Shown here: in pieces, positions 53,501 through 60,460 of the stretch | How the letters are laid out: each line of letters starts with the position of its first letter | Position numbering within the stretch: the stretch's first letter is position 1 | Source of the DNA: Tolypothrix sp. PCC 7712 | GTDB taxonomy: Bacteria > Cyanobacteriota > Cyanobacteriia > Cyanobacteriales > Nostocaceae | Reading direction: 5' to 3' | Assembly (NCBI RefSeq): GCF_025860405.1 | Contig: NZ_CP063785.1 | Coordinates: 8,619,390 to 8,683,389 of the forward strand | Length of the DNA stretch: 64,000 bases | Notes under the pieces: generated by a model | The model's database searches: none | What the model saw: the letters and a program-made list of their open reading frames with translations, nothing else | What the model was told of the DNA's origin: nothing | Position numbers and translations under genes: made by a program

Positions 53501-54090
53501 ATGCGGATGCTGGTGGCAATGGTGGCAATGTGATCATCGGCACAAATTTTATTGTGACTGTACCCAAAGACAATAATAATATTACAGCCAATGCTTTCTT
53601 GGGACGTGGTGGCAATGTCGATATTACCGCCACAAGTCTTTTTGGCATTGGCAATCAACAGCAAGGTACTTCTGGAAATAAGATTACTGCAAGTTCTGAG
53701 TTTGGCGTTGCCGGCACTGTATCGATTAATAACCTCGATGTTGATCCGGCTTCCGGCTTAGTGGAGTTACCAGATAAACCTAACGATCCCAGCGATCGCA
53801 TTATTGCTAGTTGTGCGGCAACTGAAGGTAATTCCTTTACCATTACTGGAAGAGGCGGCTTACCAGTCGATCCCACTACAACTATTCGCGATCAAACTTT
53901 GTTATCGGATATGCGAGATTTCACCACCACACAGAACCGCAATCAAGCTAATAATTCTCCACCCCCAAATAAAGAATTTATTGTTGCCGCAACCAGCTGG
54001 AGAATGAATGCCCAAGGAGAAGTAGAATTGGTAGCGGCTATACCTCAAGAAACTTCACCCCAGCAAAGATTTAATTGTAGACATTCATAA
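50557..54090 (+). CDS. filamentous haemagglutinin-type exoprotein (two-partner secretion TpsA)
   Basis: About 1,177 residues. The signal peptide is MWYRLLAIFASSSAIACTLG...VNAQ. The start is uncertain among GTG 50545 (abutting the upstream stop), ATG 50557 and ATG 50602, the last having AGGGATA before it. The TPS domain follows: GNVIERIDGGAIRGSNLFHSF, VYFANPSGIENILGRVTG, NLYLINPNGIIFGQNA. The rest is a beta-helix of G/N-rich repeats (GGNAGNVIVNADSISL-like), ending in RGGLPVDPTTTIRDQTLLSD, a cyanobacterial TpsA tail. It needs an outer-membrane TpsB partner, which is not in the window. Its likely role is adhesion or surface structure. Confidence 0.92.
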   Translation: MPIFQGKASKTQLGIMWYRLLAIFASSSAIACTLGLTTGVNAQIIPDNSLGSDRSIVTPNVQQQGNVIERIDGGAIRGSNLFHSFQDFNVSNQQRVYFANPSGIENILGRVTGNQASKIFGTLGVLGGANLYLINPNGIIFGQNARLDISGSFFASTSSGVLFPNGEKFSTQNPQSPPLLTIKQPLGLDSWLPPESTITNSGNLSVGQDLTLLGQNLDLQGQLQAGRNLTLQASDTVKIRDTVNNPFIAAAQQQLLVQGNKIDIFALNNRASGLFAGENLLLRSANAIGGNAQFYSNGNFRLEQLNGTGGDLSSTDDPVIRASGDVSFNSYTGASLHIFAGGSVTIDSLEITGPDTTNFINQTVTLSDGVTKVPINGSLIPTVDIRAGTTAVNPPGITGDTTGFSPTPNSNSNPSSANITINKINNQGGLVFLTNQYQPNPLLSGDITVTSLLGTYGGVARGGDVVIDSRGKITTPNFLDTSGFDFVNFSFANPGGDITLLAKGDIFMPSGSQIVSYGSAGGNITLKSQSAIIQEPAPPVTSYIESASYGSGQGGDVTLNAPLISLSNYVQSNLYAGATGPGGKLIITANSLEANQAQLSTFTLGGNAGNVIVNADSISLNNSKLGSQTISAIGGNAGDVEINTNTFTATNGGQVFSQTERVGNGGKITVRATDAIALTGISDGGIFSGFSNVVFPNAQGNGGIIDIQTNSLSLQQGAQIRASTEGFGDAGRIDINAAKSILIDGAILLSTGNLLPSQLIPSGILSEVLPGSQGTGNIINIKTGQLSVKNGAGISTSTATAYDAGSIFINATQSVSFDGNPGEPFKPSGAFVSTLAGATGKGGTLQITAPSLSVTNGAELEALTAGGGNAGNIAVIVKDKVLLAGANTGVFSNTTAGSTGNGGNIFIDPELVEIRDGATVSVNSQGTGIGGNIRIEATRLTLENQAVISAETGSTNGGNISLSLPDYLLLLQNSRISTNAGNADAGGNGGNVIIGTNFIVTVPKDNNNITANAFLGRGGNVDITATSLFGIGNQQQGTSGNKITASSEFGVAGTVSINNLDVDPASGLVELPDKPNDPSDRIIASCAATEGNSFTITGRGGLPVDPTTTIRDQTLLSDMRDFTTTQNRNQANNSPPPNKEFIVAATSWRMNAQGEVELVAAIPQETSPQQRFNCRHS

Positions 54091-54234
54091 ACATTTGATT
54101 GCTGAAATTAATGGTGAATCCTTACCCGCCGATACAAGAGGATTAACGCAGATGCACACAGATAAATTGTAGGATGTAGGATGTGTTATGGCGTAGCCTA
54201 ACGCATCCTATGCGAATTGCAATCATTTTATAAT

Positions 54235-56871
54235 ATGAAACATAAATTTTTAAATAAAAAAATCTCTTTGCCAAATTTTGGTTTATCTTCTAAGCGAAAA
54301 ATCAAGATTTACGGACTTTTTGGACTCAGTATTATCCTGACACTACTATTAGTCACAAAGGATATTTCGGTTGTTGCTAATCAACCAAATTTACCAAATT
54401 CGCAGTCTATAACTCAACAACTAGATAATAATTTAGACTTATTACAACAAGGAAAAAATTACTATCAAAAAGGGCAATATACAGAAGCAGCCAAAATATG
54501 GGAACAGGCGCTTAAGTCTTATCAAGATAAAAAAGATTCTGTCAGTCAGGTGCAAGTGCTGAATTATTTAGCCTTGGCATATCAAGATTTAGGTAAAATC
54601 CCACAAGCTCAAACTACAATTACCGAAAGTCTGAATTTACTCAAAACTTGGAAAACCTCGGATAATCAAAGTAATTTACTGTTAGCACAAGCTTTAAATA
54701 CCCAAGGGACAATTGAACTACTCCAAGGACAAACCGAAACAGCTATTGATACCTGGAAGCAAGCTACAACAATCTATGAACGCGCAGGAGATAACACAGG
54801 TAAACTTATAAGCCAAATTAATCAAGCACAGGGTTTACAAAATCTAGGACAATATCGCCGTGCCAAAACGCTGTTAGAAGAATTGATAGCAGCATTACAA
54901 AGTCAACCTGATAGTTTACTGAAAGCGCAAAGTTTAAGAAGTTTAGGTGTGGCGCTACAAACTATTGGTGATTTGAAACAATCTAAAACAGCATTAGAGA
55001 AAAGTTTGGCAATTAGTCAAAAATTAAACTCGCCCAAAGATGTGAGTGCAGTTGTATTTAGTTTAGGTAATATCGCCCAAGATTTAGCAGAATACGACGT
55101 GGCGATAGGTAATTATCAAGAAGTAGTTAATTTATCTCCTGAGATTCAAGAAAAATTATCAGCCCAATTAAATCAATTAAGCGTATTAGTTAAACTCCAA
55201 AGATGGGAAGCAGTAGAGGCGCTAATTCCCGCAATCGAAAATAATCTGGCTCAACTTGCTGCGAGTCGTCCGGCTATTTATGCGCGGATAAATTTTGCAG
55301 AAACTCTAATGACAATAGAAGAACAAATAGAAAGTGGAAAAGCAAGTTTAACCTCTAATAATCCCAAAATCGCGGAATTATTAGTAACAGCTATTCAACA
55401 ATCCAGAGAAATCAAAGATTCTCGTTCTGAAGCCTATGCTTTGCAAGAATTAGGTAAACTATATCAAGACAATGACCAGTTAGCAGAAGCAAAAAAACTT
55501 ACACAAAAGGCTCAAAATATTGCTCAAGAAATGAATGCGGCTGATTTGTTAGCTTTAACAGCGACACAATCAGGTGCAATAGCCAAAGCCCAAGGAGATA
55601 TTGATAGTGCGATCGCAGCTTATGAAACTGCTTTTAATAACATCCAATCCCTGAGAGGCGATTTAGTTGCTATTAGTACAGATGTGCAATTTGATTTTAA
55701 AGAAAGTATTGAACCGATATATCGAGAATATGTAGGATTATTGTTAGAAAGAGGTGACAATCAAAAAAATCTCAAACAAGCACGTCAGGTAATTGAAGCG
55801 CTACAAATAGCGGAGTTAGATAACTACTTTCGAGATGCTTGTGTTGATAACTATCCTGTGAATATCGATAAAATTGACGTACAAGCGGCTGTTATTTACC
55901 CAATTATTTTAAGCGATCGCTTAGAAGTCATTCTTTCCATTCCCAAGCAACCCTTGCATCACTACACCACAAAACTGTCAAAAAAGCAAGTTGAAAATAC
56001 CTTGAGACATCTTTATTCTTATATGTCCCGTGGTTATATTCGAGAAGAGAGTTTCCGCTTGTCTCAAAGACTGTATACATGGCTGATTGCACCAGCAGAA
56101 GAGAGGTTAAATAGCAATAACGTCAAAACCTTAGTATTTGTGTTGGATGGTTTATTACGCAACTTACCCATGTCTGCGCTGCACGATGGCGATCGCTACT
56201 TGATAGAAAAATATAACGTTGCTCTCAGCCCTGGGTTACAATTATTTCCCCAAGGATTGCAACGCAAAAAACTTGATATATTAGCGGCGGGATTAACAGA
56301 AGCACGTCAAGGCTTTAGTTCTTTACCTGCGGTAACAGGAGAAATTAAAGGAGTAACTAAGGAATTTCCGGCGAAAACCTTGCTTAATCAAGAGTTTACT
56401 CGCGATAAATTCAAAAAAGAACTCGATAGTCAATCATTCCCCATCGTTCATCTAGCAACTCACGGTCAATTTAGCTCTAATCCCCAGGAAACCTTCTTGC
56501 TGACATGGAGCGATCGCATTTCTATTTTAGATTTTGATCGGTTATTCCAAAAAAGAAGATTGGGAATTTTAGAACCAGTTGAACTGTTGGTGATGAGTGC
56601 TTGTCAAACAGCAACCGGTGATAATCGCGCCACTTTAGGGTTAGCTGGGTTAGCTTTGCGATCGGGTGCTAAAAGTACAATTGCTAGTTTATGGTCAGTT
56701 AATGATGACTCAACTGCTAATTTAATGAAAGAGTTTTATCAGCAGTTGAATAACCCGCAACTTAGTAAAGCTGAAGCCTTAAGACAAGCGCAAATAAAAA
56801 TTATGGCTAATCCTTTATATCAACATCCCTATTTTTGGGCTTCTTTCGTTTTGGTAGGTAATTGGTTATAA
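54235..56871 (+). CDS. exported TPR-CHAT protein (caspase-like peptidase family)
   Basis: About 878 residues from the ATG at 54235; an upstream TTG at 54217 is less likely. The N-terminus has a basic stretch followed by a hydrophobic helix (IYGLFGLSIILTLLLVTKDI), so it is exported or membrane anchored. TPR repeats span about 55-480 (YYQKGQYTEAAKIWEQAL, ALQELGKLYQDNDQLAEAKK). The C-terminal 330 residues are a CHAT domain with the caspase-type dyad: histidine in IVHLATHGQF and cysteine in LLVMSACQTATG, then GLALRSGAKSTIASLWSVND. CHAT proteins next to TpsA genes are frequent in cyanobacteria, but their substrate is not established. Processing of the neighbouring exoprotein is one idea. Confidence 0.9.
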   Translation: MKHKFLNKKISLPNFGLSSKRKIKIYGLFGLSIILTLLLVTKDISVVANQPNLPNSQSITQQLDNNLDLLQQGKNYYQKGQYTEAAKIWEQALKSYQDKKDSVSQVQVLNYLALAYQDLGKIPQAQTTITESLNLLKTWKTSDNQSNLLLAQALNTQGTIELLQGQTETAIDTWKQATTIYERAGDNTGKLISQINQAQGLQNLGQYRRAKTLLEELIAALQSQPDSLLKAQSLRSLGVALQTIGDLKQSKTALEKSLAISQKLNSPKDVSAVVFSLGNIAQDLAEYDVAIGNYQEVVNLSPEIQEKLSAQLNQLSVLVKLQRWEAVEALIPAIENNLAQLAASRPAIYARINFAETLMTIEEQIESGKASLTSNNPKIAELLVTAIQQSREIKDSRSEAYALQELGKLYQDNDQLAEAKKLTQKAQNIAQEMNAADLLALTATQSGAIAKAQGDIDSAIAAYETAFNNIQSLRGDLVAISTDVQFDFKESIEPIYREYVGLLLERGDNQKNLKQARQVIEALQIAELDNYFRDACVDNYPVNIDKIDVQAAVIYPIILSDRLEVILSIPKQPLHHYTTKLSKKQVENTLRHLYSYMSRGYIREESFRLSQRLYTWLIAPAEERLNSNNVKTLVFVLDGLLRNLPMSALHDGDRYLIEKYNVALSPGLQLFPQGLQRKKLDILAAGLTEARQGFSSLPAVTGEIKGVTKEFPAKTLLNQEFTRDKFKKELDSQSFPIVHLATHGQFSSNPQETFLLTWSDRISILDFDRLFQKRRLGILEPVELLVMSACQTATGDNRATLGLAGLALRSGAKSTIASLWSVNDDSTANLMKEFYQQLNNPQLSKAEALRQAQIKIMANPLYQHPYFWASFVLVGNWL

Positions 56872-56912
56872 AGCCATCTAGCAATTATATTGGCGTTGTA
56901 AAAAATATTGGG

Positions 56913-56946
56913 GTTGACTGTTGACTGTTGACTGTTGACTGTTGAC
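56913..56946. repeat. GTTGACT heptamer short tandem repeat
   Basis: Four GTTGACT units and a final GTTGACG, the same family as 7228-7258 and, in reverse complement, 62645-62679 inside a gene. Confidence 0.8.
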
Positions 56947-57030
56947 GGTCATAAATTCTACATTGTAATGTTTAACAAATCTTAAACAGATTGCTATAGA
57001 AATTTAATCAGGTTTCCCATCCAAAATCTA

Positions 57031-57132
57031 ATACCAAATCAAATAATATTTGCGACACATCAATAATATTCTAGAGGGCAGGGCAATGCCCGTGCCCCTA
57101 CAATCTGTCGCATTCTTTTTTCAAATTGGTAT
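57031..57132. repeat. 102-bp MITE-like element with ATACCAA ends
   Basis: Starts ATACCAAATCAAATAATATT and ends TTTTTTCAAATTGGTAT; the two ends pair as imperfect inverted repeats and continue as GCGACA on both sides. The middle is a GGGCAGGGCAATGCCCGTGCC hairpin-like core. A larger copy with an insertion is at 63342-63644. The remainder of 56872-57274 has no gene. Confidence 0.75.
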
Positions 57133-57274
57133 ATAAATCTAAAATTCTTATAAGATACTCATCGCTAGCTCTAGTTACTAACTACAATGTAAAATTTGTG
57201 ATAGGTCAAGCTGGAAATACCTACGCATAAGTTCACTAGAAAAAGCCAAAACTTTAGTATTTTTTAATAAGATT

Positions 57275-59167
57275 ATGGTGCAAATTTCTTCAGCCAAGTC
57301 CGAGATTGAAACTCAAGCGACTAAAGCTGCTGCTGGGTTTCATACTGATACAGTTACATCCGAAACTATCTCAGATGTGGAGTTTCTCTTCACCAGAGCA
57401 ATTGAATTTCGCCAAGAAACAATTTACTTTATCATTGTAGACCGATTTAAGGATGGTGACCCTAGTAATAATCCAGGCGCTCATCCTGAACTGTATGATC
57501 CCACGAAGCAAAAGTGGGGTAAATATTGGGGTGGAGATTTGCAAGGAATTATCGATAAATTAGATTACCTAAAAAATCTCGGAGTTACAGCTATTTGGAT
57601 TTCACCGCTATTTGAGCAAGTAGAAGCATTACAGTTTGAAAATGCGGCGATGCATGGCTACTGGACAAAAGATTTTAAACGCATTAATCCCAGATTCTTA
57701 GCTACTCATGACGATAATTCTCTATTTAGATGTAGCACCTTTGATACCTTAATTGCTGGCTTGCATGAGCGAGGTATGAAGCTGATTTTGGATATTGTTT
57801 GTAATCACAGTAGCCCAGATGTGAATGGAGAAAAAGGTAAACTTTACGAAGATGGTGTATTAATTGCCGATTATTATAATGATGTTAATAATTGGTATTA
57901 CCATAATCCCGAAATTACTGATTGGGAAAACGAAGAACAATTACTATATTACGAAATGGCAGGATTAGCAACTTTCAATGAAAGTAATCCTGATTATCGT
58001 CATTATATTAAAACTGCAATTAAGCAATGGTTAGACCGAGGCGTTGATGCTTTACGAGTTGATACAGTCAAGCATATGCCGATTTGGTTTTGGCAAGAAT
58101 TTAATAGCGATATCCAAACTCATAAACCTTCTGTATTTACTTTTGGCGAATGGGGTTTTAGCAATCCCAATAAGAGTAGCTCAATTAAATTTGCTAACGA
58201 GTCTGGAATGTCAATTTTAGACTTTGGTTTATGTGGTGCAATTCGCGAAGCCTTAGCACAAGGATTACCAGGCGGATTTCATTTAATTCAAGATATTTTG
58301 AACCTTGATTATCTCTACAATACAGCTACAGAACTGATTACCTTTATTGATAATCATGATATGCCGCGATTTCAAAGTCTCAATTCAGATCCAGCACTGT
58401 TGCGGCTAGCGATCGCATTCATTATGACTAGTCGCGGCATTCCTTGTATTTATTACGGAACTGAGCAATATCTCCATAACGATACTAATGGCGGTAACGA
58501 TCCTTATAATCGTCCCATGATGGAAAAGTGGGACACAGATACAGAGCTTTACCAGGATATGCAATTATTATCTAAATTGCGGCGTTTAAACCCTGCTGTA
58601 TCTCTGGGTAGCCAAAAACAGAAATATATTACCGATAATGTCTATTGTTATTTACGGAGTTATCGAGATTATCGCTGTTTTGTAGCCATGAATAAAGGTG
58701 CTGCCACTACTATTAATTTGGAGCATACAGAATTAGAAGATGGGGAATATAACTGTATTGTTACCAAGCGCCAAATTGAAGTTAAAAATGGCAAAATTTT
58801 AGGGCTAAAATTGGCTGCAAAAGAGTTAATTGTCCTCAGCTATTTAGGTGAGCGAGTCAAAGGAAAAACCATTGTGAGAGCGCAGGTAAATGGCTTAAAG
58901 ACACAACCAGGCGATACAGTTGTCGTAATTGGTGATTGTCCAGAGTTAGGCGATTGGGATATTAGCAAAGCTTACGCTTTAGAATATATCAATGAAAACA
59001 CTTGGTTTGGGGAAATTCCGTTTAATGAAAGCGCGGGTAAAGCCATATGTTATAAATATGCGCTTTGGCGAAAAAATCAACCACCATTGCGCGAAAATCT
59101 GGTTAGCCGTCGCTGGATTTTAAGCGATCAAGGTACTGTTAAATGGCGTGATACTTGGGCGAGTTAA
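57275..59167 (+). CDS. GH13 alpha-amylase family enzyme with C-terminal CBM20 starch-binding domain
   Basis: A 630-residue protein with no signal peptide, so probably cytoplasmic. The GH13 barrel spans about 40-440: IYFIIVDRFKDGDPSNN, DIVCNHSS (region I), GVDALRVDTVKH with the nucleophile aspartate (region II, about 260), TFGEWG with the acid glutamate (region III, about 290) and FIDNHDMPRF (region IV, about 358). The overall pattern, WWGGDLQGI-like start and region II resemble cyclodextrin glucanotransferase and maltogenic amylases. The C-terminal 100 residues (VRAQVNGLKTQPGDTVVVIG, CPELGDWDISKA, NTWFGEIPF) form a CBM20. It may remodel glycogen; specificity cannot be read. Confidence 0.92.
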   Translation: MVQISSAKSEIETQATKAAAGFHTDTVTSETISDVEFLFTRAIEFRQETIYFIIVDRFKDGDPSNNPGAHPELYDPTKQKWGKYWGGDLQGIIDKLDYLKNLGVTAIWISPLFEQVEALQFENAAMHGYWTKDFKRINPRFLATHDDNSLFRCSTFDTLIAGLHERGMKLILDIVCNHSSPDVNGEKGKLYEDGVLIADYYNDVNNWYYHNPEITDWENEEQLLYYEMAGLATFNESNPDYRHYIKTAIKQWLDRGVDALRVDTVKHMPIWFWQEFNSDIQTHKPSVFTFGEWGFSNPNKSSSIKFANESGMSILDFGLCGAIREALAQGLPGGFHLIQDILNLDYLYNTATELITFIDNHDMPRFQSLNSDPALLRLAIAFIMTSRGIPCIYYGTEQYLHNDTNGGNDPYNRPMMEKWDTDTELYQDMQLLSKLRRLNPAVSLGSQKQKYITDNVYCYLRSYRDYRCFVAMNKGAATTINLEHTELEDGEYNCIVTKRQIEVKNGKILGLKLAAKELIVLSYLGERVKGKTIVRAQVNGLKTQPGDTVVVIGDCPELGDWDISKAYALEYINENTWFGEIPFNESAGKAICYKYALWRKNQPPLRENLVSRRWILSDQGTVKWRDTWAS

Positions 59168-59229
59168 GATATAGCAATATCATTAACCTACTCGCATAAT
59201 GGTGCGTTAGCCTTTGGCGTAACGCACCC

Positions 59230-59347
59230 TACTGGAATGACACAGCTAATTTGGTGCAATAGCAAAAATTCATCGGCGTTTATCTGCGTTTATCTACGGT
59301 TCATTTCATCAAATCTAATGCCTCATTTTAGGCGTGTCAGTCCACTA
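59230..59347. repeat. MITE-like element, second copy of the GGACTGACAC family
   Basis: Starts TACTGGAATGACACAGCTAA and ends GGCGTGTCAGTCCACTA. Compared with 13601-13708 it has an extra 10 bp from local duplication of TATCTGCGTT. It lies in the 374-bp gap after the amylase gene, which shows no ORF. Confidence 0.7.
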
Positions 59348-59541
59348 CTGGACTGTATTTCTATTAAGAAAGAATAAGATTACAAAATATTACTTACTAA
59401 GCACCAATATTCACAACATTTATAAAGAGAATCAATGCTCTATTTCTGATTTGGCATATAATCTTTGAAAAATTAGAGTTTTAGCAGTTTTGCTGACTCC
59501 AATTTAAATTTTATAGCCACCCAATTTCACAAAAGCCAAAA

Positions 59542-60219
59542 ATGAAAAGTTTTGTACCACTATTACTGAGTGCGGCTTTACTTACTAACACCGTAGCTTG
59601 TAGTAAGCCAAATGATAAAGTTGCCAACAATGCTAATTCTAATCAAACTACTCAAACTACTCAAACTGCTCAAACTACTCAGACTACTAAAAACACCAGT
59701 AATACCCAAAATTCACAAATATCTGTACCAGCCGGAACCAGCTTAGATACTGTACTGCAAAAAGAGTTATCTACTGGTAAAAATAGCGATAATGAGCCTT
59801 TTACACTGCGAGTTAAAAACTCGGTTAAAGGTGTAAAACCAGACTTAAAAAATGCGGAAATTCAAGGACACATAGAAAATGTAGTTAAAGCTGCTAAAGG
59901 TAAAAAAGCTAGTCTACGTCTAGTTTTTGATGAAATTACCTTGAAAAATGGCGAAACCTATCCGATTGATGCGGCTTTAGTTAATACTCAAGTAGAAACG
60001 AAAACTAAAGGCAAATTTATCCAAAATGCTGGACTGATTCTAGGTGGAGCCGTTGCAGGCCATTTTATCGGTAAGAAAACCAATGTTAAACATGGTGGTT
60101 TAGGGGGTGCGGCAGCTGCGACTGCTTATGTTTTATCCAGCCCTGGCGGTGAAGTAGTTCTCAAACGGGGAACCAACGTCAAGCTGAAACTGAAATCTGC
60201 GCTTGCAAGCAGTCAATAA
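59542..60219 (+). CDS. lipoprotein of unknown function
   Basis: A 225-residue protein. It has a type II signal peptide: MKSFVPLLLSAALLTNTVAC with the lipobox cysteine at C20, so it is lipid-anchored. Next comes a Thr/Gln/Asn-rich tract (TTQTTQTAQTTQTTKNT) encoded by a CAAACTACT-type microsatellite, likely variable in length. The globular part (about 55-150; VPAGTSLDTVLQKELSTG, LRLVFDEITLKNGETYPIDA) has beta-rich character, followed by a glycine-zipper stretch (GLILGGAVAGHFIGKKT, GGLGGAAAATAYV) and a final KRGTNVKLKL strand. It is related to cyanobacterial proteins of unknown function. Confidence 0.75.
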   Translation: MKSFVPLLLSAALLTNTVACSKPNDKVANNANSNQTTQTTQTAQTTQTTKNTSNTQNSQISVPAGTSLDTVLQKELSTGKNSDNEPFTLRVKNSVKGVKPDLKNAEIQGHIENVVKAAKGKKASLRLVFDEITLKNGETYPIDAALVNTQVETKTKGKFIQNAGLILGGAVAGHFIGKKTNVKHGGLGGAAAATAYVLSSPGGEVVLKRGTNVKLKLKSALASSQ

Positions 60220-60410
60220 TGGATGTGGGGCATAGGGCATGGGGCATGGGGCATGGTAATGGGTAATGGGTAATTGGTAATTGGTAATTGGTAATGAATG
60301 GTATTTATCTCCTTTTCCCTTTTACCTTTCCCCCTTTACCTTTCCCCCTTTACCTTTCCCCAATCCCCAATCCCCAATCCCCAATCCCTAGTCCCCAGTC
60401 CCCAATCCCC
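60220..60410. repeat. low-complexity block (GGGCATG, TAATTGG, CCCCTTTACC repeats)
   Basis: Consecutive runs of GGGGCATG, GGTAATTGGTAATTGG, CCTTTCCCCCTTTA and CCCCAATCCCC. Non-coding; same families as at 2608-2764 and 4700-4835. Confidence 0.7.
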
Positions 60411-60460
60411 ATCTAAAATATGATTTGATGTATTAATAACTTAATATTTTTTAAATTTTT

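Noticed and set aside
53143..53876. Several ORFs antisense to the TpsA gene
   Set aside because: They arise from the G/N-rich coding repeats read backwards (Pro/Ser/Leu-rich).
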